A stretch of DNA of 64,000 nt from Myxococcales bacterium (lineage in GTDB: Bacteria > Myxococcota_A > Polyangia > Fen-1088): contig PLNW01000063.1 in assembly GCA_003142855.1 (NCBI GenBank), positions 62,001 to 126,000 of the forward strand, written 5' to 3'. The translations under genes and the position numbers were made by a program. Numbering within the stretch: position 1 is the first letter of the stretch; each line of letters starts with the position of its first letter. Below the pieces are notes generated by a model. It was given only the letters and a program-made list of their open reading frames with translations, had not been told where the DNA came from and did not search any database. This document shows positions 8,043 through 18,366 of this stretch, in pieces.

Positions 8043-11000
8043 TCAGCCGACGACGCCGCGGAAGGCGCCCAAGGCCTCGTCGGGCAGCCCGCCCGGAATG
8101 CGCGCCGTGCGGTAGCCCTCCACCGTCAGGTACACCTTGCCGTCGTCGTCGCGCACGCGCATGTCGAACGACAGCGCATCCTGCGACGGATGCGGCTGCA
8201 GCTCTGCCACCACCGGCTTGCCGTTAGGGGCCGGATCAAACACGGTCACGCGCTCCACCACCGACGGCAAGCCCATTTGGCCAGTCTGGCCGATCTCCCA
8301 CACCCCCGCGGTCTGGAAGCACAGCTCGACCATGCGCGGTCCCACCATGCTGGTGCTGTTGGGGTTGGTGGTATCAGCGGGCAGCGGCGTCCGCATAGTT
8401 CCCACCACCTGCCCGCTCGACAGCCGGTTGACCATCTCCAACACCCGGTAGGCCGGACCGTGGAAGTACACGCGGTAGATGTCGTCATGCCCGATGCCGC
8501 CCACCGGGCCCGCGCCGTCCACCGCCGTGCGCGCGCTTTGCCCCTGGCCCTGCTCCAGCACCACCACGCCGACAAAGTGCAGTTTCTCCTCGGGCTCGCG
8601 GCCCACCACCACCTGTATCGACGACAGGGTCATGTGCACCCGCACCCGCCCGTCCGCGCCCAGCAACGGGCGCGCCCGCACGATCACGGAACGCGGCTCG
8701 TGGCGGTAATACTTCATGGCCGCCAAGAAGCGCACGTTCTCAAGAGCCGCCACGCGAAGAGAAGGAGTCAGCAACCAGGCCGCCTCGGCAAAAGTCTCGA
8801 GACCCATCACGCCCGGCAGAACCGGAATGCCGTCGATGGCGTGATCGTAGAGGAACGGCTCCACCTTGGGATCGAGCCTGATCTCGGCCGTCATGCCCTG
8901 GTGCAAATCGAAGCTGACGTTGTCGAAGGGCAAAGGCAGCGCCTTTTCTCGAGCCCGCGCCAGCAGGCTGCCGTTGGGATCGATGCCGCCATCCTTGTCA
9001 AAGGGCTCCATTAGGATGCCCAGCTTGTGCCCCACCACCGCCTCGCCGGAGAAGCCCGCTTGCAGCGCATGGCGGATCACGGGCAGGCCCTCGGCTGGCG
9101 ACAGCATGTCGATACCCGCGCGCTTCATGATCTCGGGAATGCTTCCGCGCGTGGCCATGCCGATGCCGCCCCAGGCAGTCCAGTCGAGCGCGATGCCCAG
9201 CGATCCGGGACGCGACGCCGCCCACCAGGAAAGCGTCTTGCACATGAAGTCGTTACCCGAGCTGTAGTCAGCCTGCCCTGCGTTCCCAAAACGGCCGGCG
9301 ACTGACGAGAACCCAACGATCGCTTTGACGTCCATCTCCCTTGTCGCGGCCATCAGGTTGAAGAGACCATCGGCCTTCACTCGGAAGACCAGGTCGAATT
9401 CCTCCACCGGCTTGCGGTCGAGCGAGCGGCTGCGCTCGAGCCCCGCGGCGTGCAGGATGACGTCAATGCGTCCGCTCTCGGCGCGGATGTTGTCCACCAC
9501 GGCCTTGATGGCCGCCCCGTCCAGCACGTCGACCTGGCGGTAGAAGGCACGACCGCCCGCCTGCTCCACCCCGCGCAGGGCTTCCAGTATGCCGGCCTGC
9601 CGTTCCAGATCGAAGAGCTTCTCCTCGACCTGCGCGGGCGTGGCCCGGCCCTTTTCGGCCTTGATGTGCTCGAAAACCTCGCGCTTGGCCGCCTCGCGAT
9701 CCTTGACCACGGTTTCCAGCAGCGCGTGCTCGCTCGCGGGCGGCATGGCGCGCGCGTCGAGCAGGTAGAACGTGCCACGCGACGCAGCCGCCAGATCGCG
9801 CACGATGGCCACGGTGATGGCCCCGGCCCCGCCGGTCACGGCAAACACTGTGTTCTGGTCCAGCTTGACCGGCGACTTGGCGTCCGTCGGTACCGCTTGC
9901 ATGACTTCCAGGCCGACCGTCACGCGCAGGCCACCGGCGTAGCCGATCTCCACCGCGCCCGGATCGCGCTCGGTTTCGTCGAGCAAGGCGCGCGCGACTA
10001 GTTCGGCCGAGGCTCCGTCCTCGAAATCGACGGCTTTGGCCAGCAGGTCGGGCCGCTCGCGTCGCAGCGTCTTGGTGAAGCCGGTAACCGCGCCCCCCAC
10101 GGAGTTGATGGCGCCAGCCGCACCATAGCCGTGCTGGCCACCCATGCGCGTGGCACTAATGACGAAGCAGCCCGGGTTGAGCGTTTCGTACAGTCCACGC
10201 GCGGCCCCGTGCAAGAGCAAAACACGGTCGCGGTACAGCTTGCGGAACTGGACCAGGTCGATGTCCGACAACGGCGCCGAGCGGTCGAGTGCAGGCAAGA
10301 AGTAGAGGCCAGCGACGTTGCCCGCCTGAGCCCAGGTGTGCAGCGCCGCCTCGATCTCGGCCCGTTCGGGTCGCGCGTCGATGCGCAGCACCTGCACGCC
10401 CCGGCTTTCCAGTTGCTCACACAGCAGCTTGCCCGCGCCTTCGCTGTCAGCCACCACCACCACGCGGCTGCCCTTTTCCAGGCGCACGCCAGTCTTCTTG
10501 CACGAGTCGAGCGGAGGCCGCAGAGTCACCACCGGACGCCGAAGCAGCCCGCTCACAAAGGGGCTCGGTCCCTCGGCCACGACAAGCGCCGGTGCCGCAA
10601 CCGTTGCAGCAGGCGCTGTGGGCGCAGACCCTGGCGGCGCCGCCGGCGCGACCGGGGCCGCCGCCGGTAGGTACTTATTCACGAACCCGATGACGTGGCG
10701 AAGGGTCGGGTAGTCACGCAGCTTCACGTCGTCCTGGCGCGGAATACTGAATGCTTCCCGCACCAGTGCGAACACTTCAGCCTGCTTGACCGTGTCGATG
10801 CCCAGGTCCGCTTCCAGATCCAGGTCCAGCTCCAGCATGTCCCGCGGATACCCAGTCTTCTCAGCCACCATTCCCAGCACCTTCTCCGCTACAGAACTTC
10901 CCGGGGCCGGAGCCGGAACCGGAACCGAGGCCGGGGCCGGGGCCGGAACCGAACCTGCTGCCCCAGCCAAATCCGGCCGGTTCTCTTTCACAAACCCGAC

Positions 11001-14000
11001 CACGTGTCGCAAGGTTGGGTAGTCACGCAGCTTGAGCGTGTCCTGCCGCGGAATATTGAATGTCTCCCTCACCAGCGCGAACACCTCGGCCTGTTTGACC
11101 GTATCAATTCCCAAGTCCGCTTCGAGATCCAGATCGGGATCCAGCATGTCGCGCGGATAGCCGGTCTTGTCGCTGACCAGTTTGAGCACCGACTCCATGG
11201 CGACGTCGCCGCCCGACGCTGCGACGGCCGTCGTGACCGCCGCAGACGGAACCACTGTCGCGGTCGCGGTCGGCACAGGTGCGGGCTGAGCCGCCGGAGT
11301 CGCGATCGCGGCGACCGCTGGCGCAATCGGCGCCCGCGGCGCGGTCGGCACCGGCATCGGCCCCTCGTCGCCCAGGCTTGCGCGCGGACCCGTGCCCATG
11401 GTCCAGGACGACTGAGCCGGCTCGCGGGCCGGTGGACCGTTGTCCTTGATGCGCAGGGTGCGCTTCTCGACTTCCAGGGCCGGCGCTGGGTACCCGGAAA
11501 TGTCGGAAAGCCAGCGCTGGTACACGGCCCGATCCGCCACCCTCTCTTCCAACCCATCAATGCGACGAAGCACGGTCATCGCGATCTGTGAACCGAAGCC
11601 GGCCGCCAGGCGAAGGGCGTAGCGCACCGGATAGTGCCCGCCCTTCGACAGATTGAGCGTACCCAGTTCGGGATCGGGCTCGCGGTAGTTGGGGACCGGC
11701 GGAACCACCTGCTTCTCCAGGATCTTGACCGCCACCGCGTCCTCCACGCCCACGCCCATGGGATGACCGGTGAACCCCTTGGTGTTGCACACCACCAGAT
11801 CGTTGGCACTGCCGCCGAAGGTCTTGCGCAGAGCGAACACCTCGGCCGAAGCACTGCCTCCGCGCGCGGGCGTGTAGGTCTCGTGCGAGATGAAAACCAA
11901 CTCGCGCGCCATGGCGTGCCGATCGATGCCGTGACGCTTCTCCACGCCTGACACCAGCCGCTCCATCACACCCTCGATGTGATCCACGTCCAGGCGTGTC
12001 CCGTGGAAGGCGCTGTTGGCGAACTCGCTGCCCAGCACCTCGCACAGGCCGCGCATACCGCGCTCGCGCAGCGAATCCTCCGACTCCACCACTAGGCCGC
12101 ACGCGCCCATGCCCAGGAGCATGCCGTTGCGCCGGCGATCAAAAGGCAGCGCCGCCTTCTCCAGCACATCCTCGGTGGTGGCCGCGCCGGTGGCCAGGAA
12201 GCCGGCTCCCATCCATTCCAGCAGGTTGTCCGAGGTGACGTCGTCGGCGCCGATGATGAGCACGCGGCGGCAACGCCCGACTCTGATCCAGTCCTCGGCC
12301 ATGCCGACGGCCATGGTGGTGGAGGCGCAGGCCGCGTTGACCTGGGTGTTGGGACCGCGGATGCCGAGCAGTTCGGCAAACTGCGCGTGACCCATGGCAA
12401 GGATACGGAAGAGGAAACGGCGATCGAACTCGTAGCTGCTGCGGCCGGTTCGCTGGGAAAAGAAACGCGTGACCTCGTCCACCAGGTTGTCGTAGCCCGG
12501 GAAGGCCGAGGCGAAGATCACGCCGGTTTCATCGGCCATGGCGACCGGAAGCCGCCAGCGGTCGGGCAAGAAGCTGCCCGTGGTGGTACGGCGATAGTGG
12601 CGCACCAGCGGAATGCCCGCGTCGCGCAGGGCCTCGATGCCCGCGGCAATGGCCAGCGCAGTCGTGATGTCCCAGGCTTCCACGCGCTCGCGCGGAATTC
12701 CGAATTCTTCGACGATATCGAAAGCGCCACGGCGGCCGGCCAGGCGAATGACCTCGTCCACCGACTTGATGGGATCCAGGCTGGGCTCGCCCACCTCGCG
12801 CTTGACCAGACGGACCACATTCTTTTCCACCATACGAGCGCGGAAGACGTGGGGTACCGGATCGATGAAGGAGTCGCCCCGCAGAATGCGGTCCACGTTG
12901 CTGTCGTCGAAGACGTGTTGCTTCTGCCCGGGCAAGCCCAAGGCCGCGCCTGACACGACGATCGATCCCGCACGGGATTCCGGCAGCGCGGGCGGCCCGC
13001 TCCGGCGACCGCCGTACAGCGCCATGCCTTCGTCGAGGAAACGGGCAAATAGTCTTCCCAGCCCATCGTAGTCGGGCTGGCCTGCGGACGTGCGAATCGG
13101 ACTCTCACTCATGGTCTGGGGTGCTCCGTGCGAAGAAGTCGGGATCGATGCTTGGACGGGCGTGGCGGCGGCTCGTGCGACAGGATCGGGCTGCGTCGCT
13201 GCCACAGCAGCCAAGAGATTTTCGGGGCGGGGAATGCCCGCAGCGTAGAAGCCGCACATGGCTTCGTGGAAGGAACGCACCCCGCCGCGCTTGGGATGGT
13301 TTGTGGAAAAGCAGATGACGTCGTCCTTGTCTTCGAGAATGCTTTCGGCCAGGGCCATGAGCGCGCGCTTGGGGCCAACCTCGACGAAAATGCGCGCCCC
13401 TTCTCGGTAGCAAGTCTCGACGCCCTTGACGAACTGGACCGAGGACGCCATCTGGTCAGCCAGGCGCCGCTTGATGGTGTCCATGTCATGGGTCGGGTAG
13501 AGTTCACCGTCGATGTTGCCCACCAGCGGGATGCGCGGGAAGGCGATCTCCATCTCGCAGATGGTGCGGTAGAGCGCGTCCGAGGCTGGCGCCACCACCT
13601 TGCTGTGAAAGGCATGGGATACCGGGATGAGCTGCGCGGTCATGCCCAGCTTGTTGAAGTAGTCGACCGCGCGGTCCACCGCATCGCTGGCGCCCGCGAT
13701 GACGGTCTGCTTGCGGCTGTTGATGTTGGCCAGGGTGAGATAGCCGCCAATCTCGGGCAGCCGGCGGCCGATCTCATCAGCAGGCCCAGCCACCGAGGCC
13801 ATCTTGCCCTTGTCTCCGATGGACACGGAGGCCATGGCCCGCGCACGCGCGCTCACCGCCACCAGCGCCTCGGGGAAGGTGACCATGCCGGCGCCCACGG
13901 CCGCGGCCCATTCGCCCAGGCTGTGCCCCATCACGATGTCGGGCTTGACCCCGTGTTTGTCGAGCAGGCGCATGATGGCGATGTCGCTGGCTACCATGGC

Positions 14001-16022
14001 CGGCTGGCAAATGGTGGTGTCCTTGAGCGCCTCTTCGGCCGCTTGCATGGCGGTCGGATCGGCCTCGTTCTTGTAGACGTATTCGGTCAGCGGCTGCCCC
14101 AGAATGGGGCCCATCACGCGATCGGCCTCGGCGAAGGTCTCGCGCACAATCGGGTCTGGCACATCGGCCAGCATGTTCACGTACTGCGAGCCCTGGCCCG
14201 GGAACAAGAAGGCCAGTTTGCCCGCTGGCCCCTGCCGGAAGTGGATGCTCTTGCTCTGCAGCAGGCGCCACTTCTTGGGTTCGTTCTTTTCGAAAGCTGC
14301 CAGAGCGAGCTCGCCCTTCTTGGCCAGATCGGCCGCGTCTTCGAAGCCGATGACCAGGCGTGCCGGCGCGGCCAGGAAGTCCGGTCCGGGGGGCCGGCGG
14401 TCGGATGTCTGGCCTGCCTTGGCTCTGGCCAGCGCCTGGGTGAGAGCCGCGCGCACGGCCCCGGCGTCGGCCCCGCCCACGGCCAGCATGTTTCCCAACA
14501 TGGACGGCCGGGTGTCCTGGGCGAGCGTGGCCCCGGGCGAGCCACCACTGAAGGAAGTCGGCACCTGCACCACCGGCGCACGCCGGGTCAGCATGCCTGG
14601 CACATACTCCTCGACCACCACGTGGAAATTGGTGCCGCCAAAGCCGAAGGCAGAAAGGCCGGCGCGGCGTGGCCCGAATGACGGCTTCTCCCACGGCTGG
14701 GGCTTGGTGTTCACGAAGACGGGCAGCTTGTCCCAGGGAATACTGGGATTCGGCTGATTGAAATTGATCGAGGGCGGAAGGATCTTGTGGTGACAGGCAA
14801 GCACGACCTTGAGTAGGCTGGCGGCGCCGGCCGCGCTCTTGAGGTGGCCGATCTGCGACTTGATCGAGCCGAGCGCAATCCGATGCTTGATGGGCGAGCC
14901 TTCGGAAAGCAGCTTGCTCACGGTTTCCATTTCGGCCACATCCCCAGCCCGGGTCGAGGTGCCATGGCCTTCCAGCAGCGTCACAGTCGCGGGGTCCAGC
15001 CCGGCGCGCTCCCAGGCGCGACGCAAGGCCAGTATCTGCCCGACGGGATTGGGGGCGGTGATGCCCTTGCCCTTGCCATCGCTGGAGCCACCCACACCGC
15101 GCACCACCGCATAGATGCGATCGCCCGCCTTCTCCGCGTCCTCCAGACGCTTGCACACCAAGAAGGCACCGCCCTCGCCCATGATGAAACCGTTGGCGTC
15201 TTTGTCGTAGGGCCGCGAGCCATCGGGCGAGAGTGCGCCGATCTTGCAAAACTTGATGAAGGTGGTGGGGCCCATGTTGCGGTCCATGGCGCCGGTGACA
15301 ACCACGTCGTAGTGGTGATCGGCCAGACCGTCGACCGCAGCCTGCAGAGCGGCCAGCGAAGAGGCGCAGGCGGCGTCCGCAGTGAAATTGGGCCCTCGCA
15401 GATTGAACACCGCCGCCACCCGGCCGGATGTGATGTTGGTCAACTCGCCGGGCATGCTGTCTTCGGTGGTGTCGGGAAAACGCCGGCCCACCGATTCCCG
15501 CAACTGCGCCAACAAAGCCGCGCGCTCGGCCTGGGGCAGCGACTGGAAGACCTGCGTGTCGGCGATGGCGTGCACATACTCGGGCATGAACAGGCGTAAG
15601 CACGTGAGGTAGTGCAGCTCGCCGCCCATGGCATTGCCCAGGATCACGCCGGTCGATTCGGTGTCGAGCGGCCGGTCGGGATGGCCCGCGTCGCGCAGCG
15701 CCTCGCCCGCACACAGCAGAGCCCACTTCTGGCCGTCATCCATGGCGGCCGCTACCGTGGGAGGGATGCGATACTTGGTGGGCTCGAAGGACACGCCGCG
15801 CACCCAGCCGCCGATCTTGGAATACGTCTTGCCCGGTGCCTTGGGATCAGGGTCGTAGTAGTCGGCTGAATTCCAGCGATCCGGTGTGACCTCGCTCACC
15901 GAATTCCGGCCGGTCACGACGTTCTGCCAGAAGGCCTTGGCGTCGAGCGCATCGGGCAGTATCGCCCCCACGCCTATGACGGCGACGGCTCTTTCGGCCG
16001 GATCCCGTGTCGAACGACTCAT
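8043..16022 (-). CDS. Iterative type I PKS / PUFA-synthase-like megasynthase (KS-AT-KS-ACP-ACP-KR-DH)
   Basis: A 2659-residue protein. Domain order and key residues: KS1, residues 10-470, Cys219 (DAACASSLAAL), His353 (EGHGTSTRAGD), His393 (GHLKSAAG); AT, about 600-900, nucleophile Ser701 in GHSLGE; KS2, about 1020-1490, Cys1232 (NAACASTTMAVG), His1380, His1420, so a complete triad rather than a Cys-less chain-length factor; ACP1 about 1606-1680 and ACP2 about 1708-1785, each with LGIDTVKQAE; KR with structural subdomain, about 1830-2340, GGAGAIT nucleotide loop, Ser2239/2240, Tyr2253, Asn2257; DH hot-dog domain, about 2365-2659, HAIDGIPVLP (His2394). No enoylreductase or thioesterase is present. 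The two carrier domains have Thr (1641, 1744) where Ser normally carries the cofactor. GGAGG precedes the ATG. The product is probably a long-chain lipid or polyketide. The flanking acyl-CoA dehydrogenase and phosphopantetheinyl transferase genes suggest one operon. Confidence 0.93.
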   Translation of the reverse strand: MSRSTRDPAERAVAVIGVGAILPDALDAKAFWQNVVTGRNSVSEVTPDRWNSADYYDPDPKAPGKTYSKIGGWVRGVSFEPTKYRIPPTVAAAMDDGQKWALLCAGEALRDAGHPDRPLDTESTGVILGNAMGGELHYLTCLRLFMPEYVHAIADTQVFQSLPQAERAALLAQLRESVGRRFPDTTEDSMPGELTNITSGRVAAVFNLRGPNFTADAACASSLAALQAAVDGLADHHYDVVVTGAMDRNMGPTTFIKFCKIGALSPDGSRPYDKDANGFIMGEGGAFLVCKRLEDAEKAGDRIYAVVRGVGGSSDGKGKGITAPNPVGQILALRRAWERAGLDPATVTLLEGHGTSTRAGDVAEMETVSKLLSEGSPIKHRIALGSIKSQIGHLKSAAGAASLLKVVLACHHKILPPSINFNQPNPSIPWDKLPVFVNTKPQPWEKPSFGPRRAGLSAFGFGGTNFHVVVEEYVPGMLTRRAPVVQVPTSFSGGSPGATLAQDTRPSMLGNMLAVGGADAGAVRAALTQALARAKAGQTSDRRPPGPDFLAAPARLVIGFEDAADLAKKGELALAAFEKNEPKKWRLLQSKSIHFRQGPAGKLAFLFPGQGSQYVNMLADVPDPIVRETFAEADRVMGPILGQPLTEYVYKNEADPTAMQAAEEALKDTTICQPAMVASDIAIMRLLDKHGVKPDIVMGHSLGEWAAAVGAGMVTFPEALVAVSARARAMASVSIGDKGKMASVAGPADEIGRRLPEIGGYLTLANINSRKQTVIAGASDAVDRAVDYFNKLGMTAQLIPVSHAFHSKVVAPASDALYRTICEMEIAFPRIPLVGNIDGELYPTHDMDTIKRRLADQMASSVQFVKGVETCYREGARIFVEVGPKRALMALAESILEDKDDVICFSTNHPKRGGVRSFHEAMCGFYAAGIPRPENLLAAVAATQPDPVARAAATPVQASIPTSSHGAPQTMSESPIRTSAGQPDYDGLGRLFARFLDEGMALYGGRRSGPPALPESRAGSIVVSGAALGLPGQKQHVFDDSNVDRILRGDSFIDPVPHVFRARMVEKNVVRLVKREVGEPSLDPIKSVDEVIRLAGRRGAFDIVEEFGIPRERVEAWDITTALAIAAGIEALRDAGIPLVRHYRRTTTGSFLPDRWRLPVAMADETGVIFASAFPGYDNLVDEVTRFFSQRTGRSSYEFDRRFLFRILAMGHAQFAELLGIRGPNTQVNAACASTTMAVGMAEDWIRVGRCRRVLIIGADDVTSDNLLEWMGAGFLATGAATTEDVLEKAALPFDRRRNGMLLGMGACGLVVESEDSLRERGMRGLCEVLGSEFANSAFHGTRLDVDHIEGVMERLVSGVEKRHGIDRHAMARELVFISHETYTPARGGSASAEVFALRKTFGGSANDLVVCNTKGFTGHPMGVGVEDAVAVKILEKQVVPPVPNYREPDPELGTLNLSKGGHYPVRYALRLAAGFGSQIAMTVLRRIDGLEERVADRAVYQRWLSDISGYPAPALEVEKRTLRIKDNGPPAREPAQSSWTMGTGPRASLGDEGPMPVPTAPRAPIAPAVAAIATPAAQPAPVPTATATVVPSAAVTTAVAASGGDVAMESVLKLVSDKTGYPRDMLDPDLDLEADLGIDTVKQAEVFALVRETFNIPRQDTLKLRDYPTLRHVVGFVKENRPDLAGAAGSVPAPAPASVPVPAPAPGSSVAEKVLGMVAEKTGYPRDMLELDLDLEADLGIDTVKQAEVFALVREAFSIPRQDDVKLRDYPTLRHVIGFVNKYLPAAAPVAPAAPPGSAPTAPAATVAAPALVVAEGPSPFVSGLLRRPVVTLRPPLDSCKKTGVRLEKGSRVVVVADSEGAGKLLCEQLESRGVQVLRIDARPERAEIEAALHTWAQAGNVAGLYFLPALDRSAPLSDIDLVQFRKLYRDRVLLLHGAARGLYETLNPGCFVISATRMGGQHGYGAAGAINSVGGAVTGFTKTLRRERPDLLAKAVDFEDGASAELVARALLDETERDPGAVEIGYAGGLRVTVGLEVMQAVPTDAKSPVKLDQNTVFAVTGGAGAITVAIVRDLAAASRGTFYLLDARAMPPASEHALLETVVKDREAAKREVFEHIKAEKGRATPAQVEEKLFDLERQAGILEALRGVEQAGGRAFYRQVDVLDGAAIKAVVDNIRAESGRIDVILHAAGLERSRSLDRKPVEEFDLVFRVKADGLFNLMAATREMDVKAIVGFSSVAGRFGNAGQADYSSGNDFMCKTLSWWAASRPGSLGIALDWTAWGGIGMATRGSIPEIMKRAGIDMLSPAEGLPVIRHALQAGFSGEAVVGHKLGILMEPFDKDGGIDPNGSLLARAREKALPLPFDNVSFDLHQGMTAEIRLDPKVEPFLYDHAIDGIPVLPGVMGLETFAEAAWLLTPSLRVAALENVRFLAAMKYYRHEPRSVIVRARPLLGADGRVRVHMTLSSIQVVVGREPEEKLHFVGVVVLEQGQGQSARTAVDGAGPVGGIGHDDIYRVYFHGPAYRVLEMVNRLSSGQVVGTMRTPLPADTTNPNSTSMVGPRMVELCFQTAGVWEIGQTGQMGLPSVVERVTVFDPAPNGKPVVAELQPHPSQDALSFDMRVRDDDGKVYLTVEGYRTARIPGGLPDEALGAFRGVVG

Positions 16023-16129
16023 TTCAACTTCCTCCCAGATATCGAAAACGGAAAACCGGGCGCCCAGCGGCCCTGCCCGGTATCCGAATCAAGCGAATGG
16101 TTGCGTGCCCCTATTCTCTCTCTGCCCGG

Positions 16130-17791
16130 CTAGGCGCGAGCGGCGTCTTGCTCCACCAGGGCCTTGGCCACGACGTCCATATCGGCCATGAGGCCCTTCG
16201 CGCAAGCCGTGATGGCACTGGCCCGGAGGGCGCGCTCGAAGTCGGCAATGCCTGCATCATCCACCGCATCCATACCGCGCACCAGACGAACCGCCAGACC
16301 CAGCACGTCAAGCGCTGCCTCACGTGCGCAAATGCGCGACATGGCCTTGAGGGCCGCGGGTGCGAAGAAGGGCTGGTACTTGGGCGCGCTCCGGCCCGCG
16401 GCGTAGCGGGCAAAGTTGGCGGCAATCTCGGCCCGGGTCATCAACTCGCCCAGCTCGAAGAGCACATGCTGATTGCGGGTGAGACGGCCGATGCGGCAGC
16501 GCTCAGCCGTCTCCTGAACCACGTTCACCGCCAGGGCCGCCGCATCAGCCCCCACGTTGGGATCCTCGCGGTGCAGCGCTTCGAGTGAAGCGGCGATCTT
16601 CTTGTAGTACTGCCCGTGCTCCTGCAGGTGCAGGCGCCAGCGATCACGCGACACCGTCCACTGCATGATCTCGCTGGTGCCTTCGTAAATCGTGGTGATG
16701 CGCACGTCGCGCCGGATCTTTTCGACCTCGTACTCCCGGGTGTAGCCGTAGCCGCCATGGGCCTGAATGGCCGCGTCGGCAGCGGCGTTGCCCGCTTCGG
16801 TGGCGAAGAGCTTCACGATCGCGCCCTCGGTCTGCAGCTCAGGCTCGCCCTGGTCGAGCCGATGCGCCGTCTCTTCGATGAGGGCGCGCGCCGCCTCCAG
16901 CCGGACCACATGGGGAACGATCAACTTGTCCATATAGCCCTGTTTTTCAGCCAGGGGCGACCCGGCCTGCACGCGCTCGCGTGCGTAGCGGATGGCCCGG
17001 ATCATGGCGGCCACGCCGCCGCCCAGGCCAAAGGCCGCCACCATGAGTCGGGTGAAGCCGAACACCGACTGGGCGTGGGCGAGTCCCTTGCCCTCCACGC
17101 CACCCAGCAGGTTCTCCTTGGGAACGTACAGATCCTCAAAGATTACCGGCGAGGTGTTGGACGATCGGATACCCAACTTGTTCTCGTGCTTGCCGGGAAC
17201 CAGGCCTGGGGTTCCCTGCTCCACGGCGAAGAAAGTGGGACCATCGGGCGCCATGGCCAGCACGGTGTACAGTTGCGCGTAGCCGCCATTGGAGATGAAC
17301 TGCTTGGCGCCGTTGATCTTGTAGCCCTTGATTTCGCCGTTCTCCATCACGCGCTCGGCGCGCGTGCGAATGGCCGACAGCTCGCTGCCGGCCAGGGGCT
17401 CGGTCACCGCGTAGGCGACAATCAACCCTTCGTCGGCAATCCGGCGCAACCAGTAGGTCCGCTGCTCCTCGGTCGCACCCACCACGATGGGGTCGGTTCC
17501 CAGGAAGATGGCCAGGAAGGCGGTGGCGACGCCCAGGTCCAGCTTGGCCATCTCCTCCGAGACTCGGTAGACGTCGTAGGCGTTGCCGCCCAGGCCGCCC
17601 AGCTCCTCGGGGATGAACAAGAGGTGCAGGCCGATGTCAGGCCCCAGCAACTCGCGGATCAGATCCAGCGGAAAGATGTCCTTCTCATCAAGGTCCAACC
17701 TGACCTTGAGCGGGAGCTTCTGCTTTCCGAACGATGTCAGGGTGTCGATCAGGGTTTGGAGCGAGTCTTTGTCGAGACCTGGGTTCTTCAT
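16130..17791 (-). CDS. Acyl-CoA dehydrogenase (long, VLCAD/ACAD9-like architecture)
   Basis: A 553-residue flavoprotein, longer than the usual 380-residue ACADs by a C-terminal helical domain, as in VLCAD/ACAD9-type enzymes. Visible motifs are [20 protein letters not shown] (flavin/substrate loop, residues about 145-165), then [16 protein letters not shown] (about 360-375), whose IYEGT carries the usual catalytic Glu. It would introduce an alpha-beta double bond into acyl-CoA (or acyl-ACP) using FAD. It is the first gene of the putative operon, 107 bases upstream of the megasynthase. Because the synthase lacks an ER domain, this enzyme may adjust the saturation of its product (inference), or it may supply starter units. 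Confidence 0.88.
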   Translation of the reverse strand: MKNPGLDKDSLQTLIDTLTSFGKQKLPLKVRLDLDEKDIFPLDLIRELLGPDIGLHLLFIPEELGGLGGNAYDVYRVSEEMAKLDLGVATAFLAIFLGTDPIVVGATEEQRTYWLRRIADEGLIVAYAVTEPLAGSELSAIRTRAERVMENGEIKGYKINGAKQFISNGGYAQLYTVLAMAPDGPTFFAVEQGTPGLVPGKHENKLGIRSSNTSPVIFEDLYVPKENLLGGVEGKGLAHAQSVFGFTRLMVAAFGLGGGVAAMIRAIRYARERVQAGSPLAEKQGYMDKLIVPHVVRLEAARALIEETAHRLDQGEPELQTEGAIVKLFATEAGNAAADAAIQAHGGYGYTREYEVEKIRRDVRITTIYEGTSEIMQWTVSRDRWRLHLQEHGQYYKKIAASLEALHREDPNVGADAAALAVNVVQETAERCRIGRLTRNQHVLFELGELMTRAEIAANFARYAAGRSAPKYQPFFAPAALKAMSRICAREAALDVLGLAVRLVRGMDAVDDAGIADFERALRASAITACAKGLMADMDVVAKALVEQDAARA

Positions 17792-18366
17792 CAGGCGTGT
17801 GCCTTCCTAGGGCCGAGTGAATCGGTGGGAAAAGGGGGAGTATCCCGGCTGAAAGGCTCCGATGCTGGCACAAGCCGGGCCAAAATCAAAACCGGGATGT
17901 CAGGGCAGGCGTATTGCTCCTCATAATTGCGCTATCATATTGTAATCATGGCTTTTATTTCGCGTCCTCCTCGAAGCGACGATGCGGCAAGCCGCCCCCA
18001 TGTGCGTTGTCGCCTACACGCCCAGGTCACTGTCGAGGTCCCGGGTGCGACCCCTGACACGCACCCCTGCGGTCCATGGTACGCACCGAAGCAGGCCTCC
18101 CGAAGACCCTCTGTACTACTAGATTGCAGTTTCTTCGCAAGCCGCGAAGATTTCTCGCGAACACCCCAACATCATTCCGTTTTCTCTGCGCCCTCTCCTC
18201 TCCCCTCTGCGTTCTCAGCGGCGGGGCGCCCGCAAGATGCATCACCTCACACCCTTTGGTTGCGGCCGTGAGGCTGCCCTGTGGCCTCCCCACTCCCCTC
18301 AGCGTCCTCAGCCGGCGTCGGCTGCCGCTCTGATCTCGCCCACGTAGATCGCAGCCACGATGGCGA
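17792..18366 (+). other. Intergenic region with pyrimidine-rich repeat-like DNA
   Basis: No convincing gene is seen on either strand. Near 17926-17950 there is an AT-rich patch (TATCATATTGTAATCATGG) suited to promoters of the acyl-CoA dehydrogenase gene, but I could not fix a -35/-10 pair. Bases 18176-18225 hold a pyrimidine-rich run with CTCTGCGCC and CTCTGCGTT units, resembling the CTCTGCG-type dispersed intergenic repeats seen in several large bacterial genomes. Confidence 0.4.

Noticed and set aside
9929-12953. Possible separate genes on the plus strand inside the megasynthase region
   Set aside because: All are antisense to KS2, ACP and KR sequences with intact catalytic motifs on the minus strand.
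17927-18271. A 114-codon plus-strand open frame between the acyl-CoA dehydrogenase and the next gene
   Set aside because: Low-complexity composition with no ribosome site or domain, and it covers the CTCTGCG repeat.
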